DNA from: Thalassospira tepidiphila MCCC 1A03514
Lineage (GTDB): Bacteria > Pseudomonadota > Alphaproteobacteria > Rhodospirillales > Thalassospiraceae
Length of the DNA stretch: 64,000 bases
Direction of reading: 5' to 3'
Assembly: GCF_001662875.1 (NCBI RefSeq)
Contig: NZ_JPVZ01000002.1
Coordinates: forward strand, 186,001-250,000
The translations under genes and the position numbers were made by a program. Of this stretch, positions 17,264 through 27,062 are shown in pieces. The first letter of the stretch is position 1. Each line of letters begins with the position of its first letter. Below the pieces are notes generated by a model that saw only the letters and a program-made list of their open reading frames with translations, did no database searches and was not told where the DNA came from.

Positions 17264-18025
17264 TTATACGTCAGGCAGTTCGATCTTGCGCCGCGCTGAG
17301 CCCCGTGCCGGACCATCACCGCCATCTGTACGGCGCAGACGCAGATTGCCCGCCGTATTCTGGCGACGACGATCGCCCTGGACCAGCGGTGGCAAAGTTC
17401 TGTCACCCGCAGCATCGCCATCATTTACAACTTGGGCCGGATCACCGTGTTTGGCCGCTTCGCGTTTGACCTTGCGCCCGGTAATCCAGGTATAGCCCAG
17501 AATATAGAGCAAAAATCCACCCACCCCGACGGTCAGGGTCAGGAACTGCAACACCGGTAGGAAACTGCCAAAAATCTGCCCGCCACCATAGATCATGAAG
17601 ATGCAAAGGGCGGCCACGGGTGCCAAGGCCAGAAAGAAGATGCCACGCACCTTGTGGCGGATCGGGCCGTAATGCATCAGCATCGCGTAGAACAGGTACA
17701 TCAGCGCGACAAACACCACGAGTTTGATCAACAAGACGAAGTGATCAAAGTTGGCGAGGCGTTGATTGCGTTCATAAATGCCAAAAACAACGAACAGGCC
17801 ATGAACGATCAGGCCAAAAGTACCAAAGGTCAGGATAAAGCGCAGCCATGCAGTGACGCTAAAAAAGCTGCGCCATCCACCACCGTTCGCGTTGCGACGG
17901 TCTTTCTGCTTTTTGCCTTTCCGGGTGGCGAGCTTCATGTCATCTGAAAGCTCACGCGCCGGACCTGCAGTTTCGACGCCGATGCCTTTTGGCAAAAATT
18001 CCGGCTTGCTCGTTTTCCGGGCCAC
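17264..18025 (-). CDS. Hypothetical four-helix membrane protein
   Basis: 253 residues starting at a GTG preceded by GGGAG. An N-terminal basic region (KLATRKGKKQKDRR) precedes four hydrophobic helices in roughly residues 58-84, 95-117, 128-147 and 155-178; the ~75-residue C-terminal tail is charged and Arg-rich. I do not recognise a family. It is convergent with folC, with only 20 bp between the stops. Confidence 0.55.
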   Translation of the reverse strand: MARKTSKPEFLPKGIGVETAGPARELSDDMKLATRKGKKQKDRRNANGGGWRSFFSVTAWLRFILTFGTFGLIVHGLFVVFGIYERNQRLANFDHFVLLIKLVVFVALMYLFYAMLMHYGPIRHKVRGIFFLALAPVAALCIFMIYGGGQIFGSFLPVLQFLTLTVGVGGFLLYILGYTWITGRKVKREAAKHGDPAQVVNDGDAAGDRTLPPLVQGDRRRQNTAGNLRLRRTDGGDGPARGSARRKIELPDV

Positions 18026-18326
18026 GAACCCGCTCTCCCATGTCCCTTGGGATGAAGTAATCCGCTACCATAGCAATCCCGGGGCAAGCTGATAAGCACA
18101 AAGAAGAATGATGCCAAAAAACCCGGAAAATGAGGGTTTTGGCGATATTGTTATGATTTCGAAATGATATCTCAGGCGCATAAGCTTACCCTTGGCATTC
18201 GCAAGCGCAAAACTGTCAGCAGCCTTGGGTGTTTTTGCCTGTTTACGGCAGGCGGCACTCGACTTACAGGCCGGGATCGGGCATTCTTCCGGCCAATCTT
18301 TTAACGAGTATAAGAGCACGAGACGC
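18026..18326. other. Divergent intergenic region before polA
   Basis: 301 bp between the divergent starts of the membrane protein gene and polA. An imperfect hairpin (AAAACCC at 18118-18124 with GGGTTTT at 18134-18140) is visible. The polA frame is open back to 18192, but that stretch has no family similarity. I see no RNA gene or clear promoter. Confidence 0.4.
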
Positions 18327-21158
18327 ATGACAGATTCCGCCCCGTCCAGCACCGGTTCGTCCGCCGCCAAATCCCCGCGTCGCGTCGTTCTGGTTGACGG
18401 TTCCGGCTTTATTTTCCGCGCCTTTCACGCCCTGCCACCGATGACGAGCCCCGATGGCACGCCGGTGAATGCGGTCTATGGCTTCTGCACCATGCTGATG
18501 AAGCTGCGCGAAGATACCAAACCAGACCATATGGCGGTGATCTTTGACACCAAGGGCAAGTCGTTCCGCAACGACTTCTATCCCGACTACAAGGCCCATC
18601 GTCCGCCGCCCCCCGAAGAACTGGTACCGCAGTTTGGCCTGATCCGTGATGCGACCCGTGCGTTTAATCTACCATCGATCGAACTTGAAGGTTTTGAGGC
18701 CGACGATCTGATCGCGACCTATGCCCGCCAGGCCGAGGCAGAAGGTTCTGACGTGATTATCGTGTCTTCGGACAAGGACCTCATGCAGCTTGTCACCGAT
18801 CGGGTGCAAATGTTTGATGCGATGAAGAATCGCACCATCGGTGCTGCCGAAGTTCTGGAAAAATTCGGCGTTTCCCCGGACAAGGTCATTGATATTCAGG
18901 CACTTGCGGGCGATTCCGTCGATAACGTGCCGGGTGTGCCCGGTATTGGCATTAAAACCGCCGCCCAACTTATTGATGAATATGGTGATCTTGATTCTCT
19001 ACTGGAACGCGCTGGCGAAATCAAACAACCCAAGCGCCGCGAGAAACTGATCGAAAATGCCGAGCTTGCCCGTATTTCGCGCGATCTGGTGACGCTGAAA
19101 ACCGATGTGCCTGTGGTCGAACCACTCGGTGACTTCGAATTGCGTGAACCCGATCCGGAAGTTCTTTTAAGCTTCATCGCAAGTCACGGCTTTAAATCAT
19201 TGCTTTCTAAAGTAAAGTCAAAATTCGGCGGCGATGTTGAATTTGAAAACCCGACAGCGGCCGGTGTTGGCGTCAATGATATCAAGGTCGAAAAGGCCGA
19301 ATATGAACTGGTGCAGGATGAAGACCGCCTAAAGCACTGGATTTCCGAGGCCGAATATTTGGGCACCGTCGCGGTCGATACCGAAACCACGTCACTTGAC
19401 GCCCATACGGCCAAACTGGTCGGTGTTTCGCTTTCGACCGAGCCGGGCAATGGCTGCTATATCCCGCTTGGTCATGTCAGTGGCGCGGCGCAAGGCGGCT
19501 TTGATTTTGGCGACAATCCCGCCGACAGCCCAAGCAACAGCAAGGACGCGCCGAAGCAAATCAAGCTCGAACGCGCGATTGAGCTGCTCAAACCGTTGTT
19601 GGAAGACCCCGGTGTGCTGAAGGTCGGTCAGAACCTGAAATACGATATGATCGTTTTGGCCCGCCATGGCATCAAGGTTGCCCCGATGGATGACACCATG
19701 GTGCTGTCCTATGTGCTTGATGGCACCAGCCACGGCCACGGCATGGATGAACTGGCCGAACTGCATCTGGATTACAAACCGATTTCCTTCAAGGATGTCT
19801 GCGGCAGTGGCAAGACCCAGATCACCTTCGATCAGGTCCCGCTCGACAAGGCGCTTGATTACGCGGCCGAGGATGCCGATATCACGCTGCGCCTGCATCG
19901 GTTGCTCAAACCCCGCATCGCGCAGGAACATATGGCCAGCGTATATGAGACGCTTGATCGTCCGCTGGTGCCGGTTCTGGCCGAAATGGAAGGCCTTGGG
20001 GTCAAGGTCGATGCCGAGATCCTTAAAAACCTGTCCGAAGACTTTGCCAAACGCATGGCCGCCCTTGAGGAAACCATTCACGAAATGGCGGGTGAGCCGT
20101 TCAACCTTGGCAGCCCCAAGCAATTGGGCGAAATCCTGTTTGATAAGATGAGCCTGCCCGGCGGCAAAAAGACCAAAACCGGCGCTTGGCAGACCGGGGC
20201 CGACGTGCTTGAGGCGCTGGCCGCCCAGGGCTATGACCTTCCGGCCAAGCTTCTGGAATGGCGTCAGCTTTCCAAGCTTAAAAGCACTTATACCGACGCG
20301 CTGGCCCACCATATCAACCCCAATACAGGGCGGGTCCATACCAGTTACGGACAAACCAACGTCAATACCGGGCGTTTGTCATCGAATGACCCGAACCTGC
20401 AAAACATCCCGATCCGAAGCGAGGAAGGCCGGAAAATCCGTACAGCCTTTATCGCCGAGCCCGGTCACAAACTGATTTCTGCCGACTATTCGCAGATTGA
20501 ATTGCGCCTTCTGGCCCACGTGGCCGAGATCGACGCCCTGCGGGAGGCGTTTAAAAATGGCGAGGACATCCACGCCGCAACCGCATCCAAGGTTTTTGGC
20601 GTTCCGATCGAAGGCATGGACCCGATGGTCCGTCGCAAGGCCAAGGCGATCAACTTCGGCATCATTTATGGCATCTCGGCCTTTGGTCTCGCCAACCAGC
20701 TTGGCATTGCCCAGAAGGAAGCCAAGGAATTCATCGAAGCCTATTTCGAGATTTATCCCGGCATCCGCGATTACATGGACGAGGCCAAGGAATTCGCCAA
20801 GAAGCACGGCTTTGTCCGCACCCTGTTTGGCCGCCATATCCACATCAACGGCATCAATGACAAAAACGGCATGCGCCGAAGCTTTGGCGAACGTGCCGCA
20901 ATCAACGCGCCGATTCAGGGCGGGGCGGCCGACATCATCAAACGCGCGATGATTGCAGTCCCGAACGCGCTGCTTGATGCCGGGCTTAAAACCCGCATGC
21001 TGCTTCAGGTCCACGATGAATTGATCTTTGAGGCCCCGGAAGACGAAGCCGAAAAGGCCATCAGGACCATCCGCGAAGTCATGGAAAACGCCGCCCACCT
21101 GTCCGTACCGCTGATCGCCGATGCCGGCATCGGGGATAGCTGGGCCGACGCGCACTAG
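18327..21158 (+). CDS. polA: DNA polymerase I
   Basis: 943 residues with all three domains. The N-terminal 5'-3' exonuclease (residues ~18-300) has VDGSGFIFRAFHAL, FEADDLIATYA, SSDKDLMQL and GVPGIGIKTA. The proofreading domain looks active, with VDTETTSLDA (DxE), GQNLKYDM and YAAEDADITLR. The C-terminal polymerase has motif A SADYSQIELRLLAH, motif B RRKAKAINFGIIYG and motif C QVHDELIFE. The ATG at 18327 is chosen because conserved sequence begins just after it. It fills gaps and removes Okazaki primers. A strong terminator follows. Confidence 0.97.
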   Translation: MTDSAPSSTGSSAAKSPRRVVLVDGSGFIFRAFHALPPMTSPDGTPVNAVYGFCTMLMKLREDTKPDHMAVIFDTKGKSFRNDFYPDYKAHRPPPPEELVPQFGLIRDATRAFNLPSIELEGFEADDLIATYARQAEAEGSDVIIVSSDKDLMQLVTDRVQMFDAMKNRTIGAAEVLEKFGVSPDKVIDIQALAGDSVDNVPGVPGIGIKTAAQLIDEYGDLDSLLERAGEIKQPKRREKLIENAELARISRDLVTLKTDVPVVEPLGDFELREPDPEVLLSFIASHGFKSLLSKVKSKFGGDVEFENPTAAGVGVNDIKVEKAEYELVQDEDRLKHWISEAEYLGTVAVDTETTSLDAHTAKLVGVSLSTEPGNGCYIPLGHVSGAAQGGFDFGDNPADSPSNSKDAPKQIKLERAIELLKPLLEDPGVLKVGQNLKYDMIVLARHGIKVAPMDDTMVLSYVLDGTSHGHGMDELAELHLDYKPISFKDVCGSGKTQITFDQVPLDKALDYAAEDADITLRLHRLLKPRIAQEHMASVYETLDRPLVPVLAEMEGLGVKVDAEILKNLSEDFAKRMAALEETIHEMAGEPFNLGSPKQLGEILFDKMSLPGGKKTKTGAWQTGADVLEALAAQGYDLPAKLLEWRQLSKLKSTYTDALAHHINPNTGRVHTSYGQTNVNTGRLSSNDPNLQNIPIRSEEGRKIRTAFIAEPGHKLISADYSQIELRLLAHVAEIDALREAFKNGEDIHAATASKVFGVPIEGMDPMVRRKAKAINFGIIYGISAFGLANQLGIAQKEAKEFIEAYFEIYPGIRDYMDEAKEFAKKHGFVRTLFGRHIHINGINDKNGMRRSFGERAAINAPIQGGAADIIKRAMIAVPNALLDAGLKTRMLLQVHDELIFEAPEDEAEKAIRTIREVMENAAHLSVPLIADAGIGDSWADAH

Positions 21159-21180
21159 TACTAAGGCATATATCAAACGC

Positions 21181-21218
21181 AAAAGACCCCGCTGCAACAC
21201 GCTGCAGCGGGGTCTTTT
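21181..21218 (+). terminator. Intrinsic terminator of polA
   Basis: A perfect 16-bp stem (AAAAGACCCCGCTGCA / TGCAGCGGGGTCTTTT) with a 6-nt loop and a run of T on the plus strand. The A run on the other side also lets it serve the convergent dapB gene. Confidence 0.93.
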
Positions 21219-21252
21219 TTTTTAAACGGATCAGCTTTGACGTTCTGGGCCC

Positions 21253-22053
21253 TTAAAGTCCCAAAACTTCCCGCATCGAATAAAGCCCCGGTGCCTTGCC
21301 TTCGGCCCATTTGGCGGCGCGCACAGCGCCCTTGGCAAAGACTTCGCGTGAGGATGCCTTATGGGTGATCTCGATCCGCTCGCCTTCACAGGCAAAGACA
21401 ACCGTGTGATCGCCGACCACATCGCCACCGCGCAGTGTTGCAAAGCCGATGGTGCCGTCTTCACGCGCACCTGTGTGGCCATCGCGGGAACGAACTGCAA
21501 CATCATCCAGATTAACCCCACGCCCCTTGGCAGCGGCTTCACCAAGGCCAAGCGCGGTACCCGACGGGGCATCGACCTTGTGTTTGTGGTGCATCTCAAC
21601 GATTTCGATGTCGGCGACATCCTTATCAAGAACGCTTGCCACCTTTTCGACCAGCGCGAAGGCCAGGTTAACACCAACACTCATATTCGGCGCAAAGATG
21701 ATCGGGGCTTTTTGGGCAGCAACTTTCAACTCGTCCTTCTGATCGTTGGAAAGCCCGGTAGTGCCTATCACAAGGATGGTACCGGTTTCGGCGGCCAGTT
21801 TCGCATGTTTCATGGTCGCCGCCGGGGCAGTGAAATCAATCACCGCATCGACCGCTTCAAACAGTGCCTTGGGATCATCGCCAACCACAACGCCGCTTTC
21901 TTCAAGACCGGCGATCAGGGTGACGTCCTTGCCGATGAATGGGCTTCCGGGCAGGTCGGTGCCGCCACCAACCTCACAGCCCTTGGTCTTGGCCGTTTCA
22001 TTGACCAACATCCGCCCCATACGGCCAGCACATCCAACAATCCCGATCTTCAT
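21253..22053 (-). CDS. dapB: 4-hydroxy-tetrahydrodipicolinate reductase
   Basis: 266 residues from ATG 22053, eight bases after GGAGGAG. The N-terminal dinucleotide-binding motif is GCAGRMGR; DFTAPAATMKHA and GTTGLS follow. The substrate/catalytic motif is EMHHKHKVDAPSGTAL, carrying the His pair and Lys. The C-terminus has GFATLRGGDVVGDHTV. The enzyme reduces HTPA to tetrahydrodipicolinate in lysine and peptidoglycan-precursor synthesis. It lies downstream of dnaJ on the same strand but behind a terminator, so it probably has its own promoter. Confidence 0.96.
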   Translation of the reverse strand: MKIGIVGCAGRMGRMLVNETAKTKGCEVGGGTDLPGSPFIGKDVTLIAGLEESGVVVGDDPKALFEAVDAVIDFTAPAATMKHAKLAAETGTILVIGTTGLSNDQKDELKVAAQKAPIIFAPNMSVGVNLAFALVEKVASVLDKDVADIEIVEMHHKHKVDAPSGTALGLGEAAAKGRGVNLDDVAVRSRDGHTGAREDGTIGFATLRGGDVVGDHTVVFACEGERIEITHKASSREVFAKGAVRAAKWAEGKAPGLYSMREVLGL

Positions 22054-22125
22054 TTCCGGTCTCCTCCGGGCAAGCAAATTCAAACTCGTAATTGCTTTAA
22101 CACACGGCTCCGACAGCGCAAAACA

Positions 22126-22153
22126 AAACCCCCGGCAAAGCGGCCGGGGGTTT
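22126..22153 (-). terminator. Intrinsic terminator of dnaJ
   Basis: An 11-bp stem (AAACCCCCGGC / GCCGGGGGTTT) with a 6-nt loop lies 30 bp past the dnaJ stop. On the minus strand it runs on into TTTTGTTTTG. It separates dnaJ from dapB. Confidence 0.88.
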
Positions 22154-22182
22154 GGGATATTGATCTTTTAAGCGCAAGCCGA

Positions 22183-23328
22183 TCAGTCGGTCAGGTCTTT
22201 CCAGATTTCCTTCATCTTGGAAAAGAACCCTTCGCTTTCCGGGCTCGACCCCTGTTCGCGCGAAATCTCGTCGAATTCCTCAAGCAGCTCTTTCTGACGG
22301 TCTGTCAGATTGACCGGGGTTTCGACGCTGACTTCTACAAACATGTCGCCCCGCGCCTGACTGCGCAGGATGCTCATGCCCTTGCCACGCAGACGAAGCT
22401 GCTGACCGGACTGGGTACCGGCCGGGATATTGATCCGGGTACGAGTGCCTTCGATAGTCGGGACCTCGATGGTGCCACCAAGGGCAGCTTTGCCCATCGG
22501 GATCGGAATCCGGCAATACAGGTTGGCTCCTTCGCGCTGGAAGAAGCGGTGATGCCCGATATCGAGGAAGATATACAAATCACCCGGAGGCGCGCCATTA
22601 GTGCCTGCCTCGCCTTCGCCCGCCAGGCGAATGCGTGTGCCGTCCTCGACACCGGCCGGAATGGTGACCTGAAGGGTCTTTTCCTTTTCGACGCGACCAA
22701 CACCGTGGCAGGATTTGCACGGATTCTTGATGATCTTGCCTTTGCCATGGCAGCTTGGGCAGGTGCGTTCAATGGTAAAGAAGCCCTGCTGTGCGCGGAC
22801 CTTGCCGTGACCGTTACAGGTCGGGCAATTGACCGGCTGCGAACCGGCTTCGGCACCGGTACCGTCACAACTGTCGCACGATACGGACCCCGGAATGGTA
22901 ATTTCGGCCTTTTTGCCTTCGAACGCTTCTTCAAGCGTGATTGCCATGTTGTAGCGCAGATCCGCCCCACGGGACGATCCGCCACCACCGCGGCGTCCGC
23001 CGCCCATGGCACCAAAGATCTCGTCAAAGACGTCGGCAAAACCGCCGCCGCCAAATCCACCGCCGAAGCCACCACCAAAGCCGCCGCCGCCGGGGCCGCC
23101 CTGTTCAAAGGCAGCATGGCCAAAACGGTCATAGGCCGCGCGCTTTTCCTGATCCTTCAGGACCTCGTAAGCTTCGCTCACCTGTTTGAATTTGACTTCA
23201 GCTTCGGTATCGCCCGGATTTTTGTCCGGGTGGTATTTCATCGCTTGCTTGCGATAGGCGCTTTTCAGCTCGGCTGCACTGGCATCCTTACTGACACCCA
23301 ACAGCTCGTAATAATCTTCTTTCGCCAT
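22183..23328 (-). CDS. dnaJ: Chaperone protein DnaJ
   Basis: About 381 residues from ATG 23328, with GGAG seven bases upstream. The J domain (residues 1-70) has the HPD motif ([10 protein letters not shown]). A Gly/Phe-rich linker follows, then four CxxCxGxG zinc repeats ([32 protein letters not shown]) and the substrate-binding C-terminal domain. It delivers clients to DnaK and stimulates its ATPase. It is co-transcribed with dnaK; a long hairpin lies in the 104-bp gap. Confidence 0.97.
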   Translation of the reverse strand: MAKEDYYELLGVSKDASAAELKSAYRKQAMKYHPDKNPGDTEAEVKFKQVSEAYEVLKDQEKRAAYDRFGHAAFEQGGPGGGGFGGGFGGGFGGGGFADVFDEIFGAMGGGRRGGGGSSRGADLRYNMAITLEEAFEGKKAEITIPGSVSCDSCDGTGAEAGSQPVNCPTCNGHGKVRAQQGFFTIERTCPSCHGKGKIIKNPCKSCHGVGRVEKEKTLQVTIPAGVEDGTRIRLAGEGEAGTNGAPPGDLYIFLDIGHHRFFQREGANLYCRIPIPMGKAALGGTIEVPTIEGTRTRINIPAGTQSGQQLRLRGKGMSILRSQARGDMFVEVSVETPVNLTDRQKELLEEFDEISREQGSSPESEGFFSKMKEIWKDLTD

Positions 23329-23347
23329 CTGTAACTCCGAAATACGG

Positions 23348-23388
23348 TCGGGCCGTTCCAGCAAATTCTTGCGTCCGGAACGGCCCGA
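23348..23388 (-). promoter_or_regulatory. dnaK-dnaJ intergenic hairpin
   Basis: TCGGGCCGTTCC (23348-23359) pairs perfectly over 12 bp with GGAACGGCCCGA (23377-23388) around a 17-nt loop. On the transcribed minus strand no U run follows, so a processing, stability or partial-attenuation role is more likely than full termination; it could set the dnaK:dnaJ ratio. Confidence 0.6.
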
Positions 23389-23432
23389 TTTTTCTTTACA
23401 GGGCGTCGTTCAAGACGACCTCTGCGGTCGCC

Positions 23433-25349
23433 TTACTTGTCTTTTTTGTTGTCATCGACTTCTTCGAAGTCGGCGTCAACAACACCGTCGTCGGCCTGTG
23501 CAGAGGCATCAGCGTCCGCCGCGTCACCTGCGCCAGCTTCTTCCTGCTGGGCCTGATACATGGCTTCGCCAAGTTTCATCGAGGCCTGCTGCAGTTCGTT
23601 CAGCTTGGTGGTGATGGCTTCGGCATCTTCACCGTCCTTGGCTTCTTTCAAAGCCGACAGGGCGTTTTCGATTTCCGACTTGGTCGCATCGTCAACCTTG
23701 TCACCATGTTCCGAAAGGTTCTTTTCGGTGGCATGGATGATGGCTTCTGCCTGGTTGCGGGCTTCGACAAGGGCCTTACGCTTTTTATCAGCTTCGGCGT
23801 TGCTTTCCGCATCCTTGACCATGTTTTCGATCTCGTCATCGGAAAGACCACCAGATGCCTGGATACGGATCTGCTGTTCCTTGTTGGTCGCCTTGTCTTT
23901 GGCAGACACGTTGACGATACCGTTGGCGTCGATGTCAAAAGTCACTTCAATCTGCGGAACACCGCGCGGTGCCGGCGGGATACCAACCAGATCGAACTGG
24001 CCAAGCATCTTGTTGTCAGCCGCCATTTCACGTTCACCCTGGAAGACGCGGATGGTCACGGCCGTCTGATTGTCTTCAGCGGTCGAGAAGGTCTGCGACT
24101 TACGGGTCGGGATCGTGGTGTTACGGTCGATCAGGCGGGTGAAGACACCACCAAGCGTCTCGATACCAAGCGACAGCGGGGTCACATCCAGCAGAAGAAC
24201 GTCTTTGACGTCACCCTGCAGAACACCACCCTGAATCGCGGCACCAAGGGCAACAACCTCATCCGGGTTCACACCTTTGTGCGGGTCACGGCCAAAGAAC
24301 TCTTTAACGCGTTCCTGAACCTTCGGCATACGGGTCATGCCGCCGACCAGGATAACGTCATCGATTTCACCAGCGGTGATGCCGGCATCTTTCAGCGCTG
24401 CCTTGCACGGGGTCATGGTGCGTTCGATCAGATCGCCAACCAGACCTTCAAGCTTCGCACGCGACAGCTTGATGTTAAGGTGTTTCGGACCAGAGGCGTC
24501 TGCGGTGATGAACGGCAGGTTGACATCGGTCTGCATCGACGAGGAAAGCTCGATCTTGGCTTTCTCGGCAGCTTCTTTCAGACGCTGCAGGGCCAGACGG
24601 TCTTTACGCAGGTCGATCTGCTGTTCTTTTTTGAACTCGTCAGCAAGGTAATCGATGATCTGTTTGTCGAAGTCTTCACCACCAAGGAAGGTATCACCGT
24701 TTGTCGATTTAACTTCGAAAACGCCATCGCCGATTTCCAGAACCGACACGTCAAAGGTGCCACCACCAAGGTCATAAACGACCACGGTGCCGCCGTCTTT
24801 CTTGTCCAGACCATAGGCCAGTGCTGCTGCGGTCGGCTCGTTGATGATACGTTTGACTTCAAGACCCGCAATCTTGCCGGCGTCTTTGGTTGCCTGGCGC
24901 TGGGAGTCGTTGAAGTATGCCGGAACGGTAATCACGGCTTCGGTTACCGGCTCACCCAGATGGGCTTCTGCAGTTTCCTTCATTTTCTGAAGCACCATGG
25001 CTGCGATCTGGCTCGGGGCCATTTTCTCGCCATTGACTTCAACCCATGCATCGCCGTTTTCGCCCGATACGATTTTGTACGGAACGAGATCCTTGTCCTT
25101 TTCGACTTCCGGATCGCCGTAACGACGACCGATCAGACGTTTAATGGCAAACAGGGTGTTTTCCGGGTTGGTGACTGCCTGGCGTTTCGCCGGCTGACCG
25201 ACAAGGCGTTCACCATCATCGGTGAAAGCGACCATTGACGGAGTGGTACGAGCACCTTCGCTGTTTTCAATCACACGGCCTTCTTTGCCGTCCATGACTG
25301 CTACGCACGAGTTGGTGGTGCCAAGGTCGATACCAATAATCTTACCCAT
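23433..25349 (-). CDS. dnaK: Molecular chaperone DnaK (Hsp70)
   Basis: 638 residues, full length. The ATPase domain begins [13 protein letters not shown] and has [19 protein letters not shown] and [11 protein letters not shown]. The inter-domain linker [16 protein letters not shown] follows, then the substrate-binding domain and a lid. The C-terminal tail is acidic and ends [10 protein letters not shown], a form of the usual EEVDD end. It folds and protects proteins with DnaJ and GrpE; grpE is encoded separately at 51458. The ATG has AGAGGAA upstream. No CIRCE repeat is seen in its leader. Confidence 0.98.
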   Translation of the reverse strand: MGKIIGIDLGTTNSCVAVMDGKEGRVIENSEGARTTPSMVAFTDDGERLVGQPAKRQAVTNPENTLFAIKRLIGRRYGDPEVEKDKDLVPYKIVSGENGDAWVEVNGEKMAPSQIAAMVLQKMKETAEAHLGEPVTEAVITVPAYFNDSQRQATKDAGKIAGLEVKRIINEPTAAALAYGLDKKDGGTVVVYDLGGGTFDVSVLEIGDGVFEVKSTNGDTFLGGEDFDKQIIDYLADEFKKEQQIDLRKDRLALQRLKEAAEKAKIELSSSMQTDVNLPFITADASGPKHLNIKLSRAKLEGLVGDLIERTMTPCKAALKDAGITAGEIDDVILVGGMTRMPKVQERVKEFFGRDPHKGVNPDEVVALGAAIQGGVLQGDVKDVLLLDVTPLSLGIETLGGVFTRLIDRNTTIPTRKSQTFSTAEDNQTAVTIRVFQGEREMAADNKMLGQFDLVGIPPAPRGVPQIEVTFDIDANGIVNVSAKDKATNKEQQIRIQASGGLSDDEIENMVKDAESNAEADKKRKALVEARNQAEAIIHATEKNLSEHGDKVDDATKSEIENALSALKEAKDGEDAEAITTKLNELQQASMKLGEAMYQAQQEEAGAGDAADADASAQADDGVVDADFEEVDDNKKDK

Positions 25350-25477
25350 AGTAAGTTCCTCTTTTAGCGGCCGGTCCGTCCCGCAGCCTCCAAAATGAAG
25401 CGCCGCGCAGGACCTCCTGGGACCAATGGTTGTAATACACGTAATTTTTCTGGGGCTTCTTCGTTACCCCGCGAACC

Positions 25478-25506
25478 TATATATGAAAGTCGCCACAAAG
25501 TCGCAA
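25478..25506 (-). promoter_or_regulatory. Candidate dnaK promoter
   Basis: On the minus strand TTGCGA (25501-25506) and TATATA (25478-25483) are separated by 17 bases, about 130 bp upstream of the dnaK start. Written as CTTGCGA...TTCATATA, it also resembles a sigma-32-type heat-shock promoter. Overlapping use by both factors is possible. Unproven. Confidence 0.4.
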
Positions 25507-25606
25507 GCGGTCAAAGTGGGGAATCTTGGCTGTTTTTTGCCTTCAAACCGCATTTTTGATCCGATCAACCGCATTTCAGGCCCGATAAACCGGCGCAATG
25601 GGCAAG

Positions 25607-25640
25607 AAAAGCCGGTTTTTAAGGCACAAAACCCGGCTTT
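25607..25640 (-). terminator. Probable terminator of the DUF2244 gene
   Basis: AAAGCCGG (25608-25615) pairs with CCGGCTTT (25633-25640) around a 17-nt loop. On the minus strand the stem runs into TTTTCTTG. It lies 45 bp beyond the DUF2244 stop. Confidence 0.65.
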
Positions 25641-25685
25641 CGAATTGCTTCATAACCGGGTTGCAAAACACTCAGATCACGGGCC

Positions 25686-26186
25686 TCAGATCGGAATATC
25701 GGCAGGATTGCAGCGGGTTTGGCGCAAAACGGTCTCAAGCCTGTGCGCCAGATTTTCCTTTTCATCTGCGCCCAGAAAACGCGCAATTTCCAGACTTTTG
25801 CCATGCGTGCGCAAAAACAGCGCGGCTTGTTCATCCTCGCCGCGTTCCAACACCACGCGCAGCCAATAGGGTTGAAAATCAAATTCCTCGCGTTCACCAC
25901 GCACCGAAATCCGTGTCACCCGAAGGTTGCCGTGCGCAAGCTCGATCCGTTCTTCCTGACGGGCGGACCGAAAACTGAAATAAAACGCCAGGGACAGCAA
26001 GATAACATCAAGGCCCAAAAACCCGATCACCGGCCACGCGCCCACCGACCAGAAGATAAACCCGATGGTCGTTGTGAGTGCGGCTATAAACAGCACAATA
26101 TTGCGGGCAGCCCGGCGCGACAGCGATCGCGGCGGAAACAGATCCACCCGAAAGATCGGTTTGGCTGAACGCGGCACGTTTGGCAT
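25686..26186 (-). CDS. DUF2244 family membrane protein
   Basis: About 166 residues from ATG 26186, preceded by AGGTAA. Two adjacent transmembrane helices (residues ~28-45 and 50-70; NIVLFIAALTTTIGFIF and GFLGLDVILLSLAF) follow the typical SLSRRAARN entry. The cytoplasmic C-terminal domain shows FDFQPYWLRVVLE. The family is common in alphaproteobacteria and its function is unknown. It is divergent from nth. Confidence 0.8.
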   Translation of the reverse strand: MPNVPRSAKPIFRVDLFPPRSLSRRAARNIVLFIAALTTTIGFIFWSVGAWPVIGFLGLDVILLSLAFYFSFRSARQEERIELAHGNLRVTRISVRGEREEFDFQPYWLRVVLERGEDEQAALFLRTHGKSLEIARFLGADEKENLAHRLETVLRQTRCNPADIPI

Positions 26187-26365
26187 GTAAGTTACCTGTT
26201 GCTGGATATCCGATTGTGCGCTGGTGTACAGGACAGCTGCAATCAAAATTCGATTTTTCACCCCTCACAGTTTATATAGTTTGCAACACGTAAATCGGAT
26301 CAGGGGATGCGTATTAACGACACTCCCCACCCCAAATATCGATACATAAAAAGAGATCGCAGCCC

Positions 26366-27019
26366 ATGGCCCGCCCGATGAACAAAGCCGCCATCGAAGA
26401 GTTTTTCCAGCGCCTGTCCGATGCGGACCCGGAACCGAAAGGGGAGCTGGATTACACCAATCCCTATACCCTTCTGGTCGCGGTTGCCCTCTCGGCACAG
26501 GCGACAGATGTCGGGGTGAACAAGGCGACCAAAAAGCTGTTTCAGATCGTCTCGACCCCGCAAGACATGCTTGATCTTGGCGAAGAAGCATTGATCGAGC
26601 ACATCAAGACCATCGGGCTTTATCGTGGCAAGGCCAAGAACGTGATGGCGGCGGCCAAAATTCTTGTGGAAAAGCATGGCGGCATTGTCCCCAACGATCA
26701 GGAAGCGCTCGAAGAACTGCCCGGTGTCGGCCGCAAAACCGCCAATGTGGTACGCAACATCGCCTGGGGCGAGCATACGATGGCGGTCGATACCCATATT
26801 TTCCGGCTCGGCAACCGTACCGGCATGGCCAATGGCAAGACGGTTTTGGCGGTTGAAAAGGCGCTGCTGAAAAAGGTTCCGGCCCGCTTCATGACCCATG
26901 CCCATCACTGGCTGATCCTGCACGGGCGTTATATCTGCAAGGCGCGCAAGCCGCGCTGTGGTGACTGCATCGTCAATGATCTGTGCAATTACAAAGACAA
27001 AACGCCTGCCGGGGCTTGA
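26366..27019 (+). CDS. nth: Endonuclease III (DNA glycosylase/AP lyase)
   Basis: 217 residues. The helix-hairpin-helix LPGVGRKTANVV contains the catalytic Lys124, and the catalytic Asp142 is in VDTHIFRLGNR. The [4Fe-4S] cluster ligands are C191, C198, C201 and C207 with the classic C-x6-C-x2-C-x5-C spacing. It removes oxidised pyrimidines in base-excision repair. It is transcribed alone; a weak hairpin overlaps its stop codon. Confidence 0.97.
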   Translation: MARPMNKAAIEEFFQRLSDADPEPKGELDYTNPYTLLVAVALSAQATDVGVNKATKKLFQIVSTPQDMLDLGEEALIEHIKTIGLYRGKAKNVMAAAKILVEKHGGIVPNDQEALEELPGVGRKTANVVRNIAWGEHTMAVDTHIFRLGNRTGMANGKTVLAVEKALLKKVPARFMTHAHHWLILHGRYICKARKPRCGDCIVNDLCNYKDKTPAGA

Positions 27020-27033
27020 TCCGACAGGCGTTT
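27000..27033. terminator. Weak hairpin at the nth 3' end
   Basis: AAACGCCTG pairs with CAGGCGTTT over 9 bp around a 16-nt loop, spanning the nth stop codon between convergent nth and the LpoA-like gene. It lacks a long T run, so termination is uncertain. Confidence 0.45.
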
Positions 27034-27062
27034 AAAAGTTTCAGCAGTTAACAAGATCCAGA

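Larger units (their letters stand above)
25350..25685. other. dnaK leader and DUF2244 downstream region
   Basis: 336 bp without a gene. It holds the dnaK leader of about 120 nt, the candidate promoter and the terminator of the DUF2244 gene. A CIRCE sequence (TTAGCACTC-N9-GAGTGCTAA) was looked for and is absent. Confidence 0.5.

Noticed and set aside
21361-23334. A 657-codon open frame on the plus strand opposite dapB and dnaJ
   Set aside because: It is antisense to two fully conserved genes and crosses their gap; codon bias of the sense genes keeps this frame open.
23706-25238. A 510-codon open frame on the plus strand opposite dnaK
   Set aside because: Mirror of the highly biased dnaK codons; no family motif of its own.
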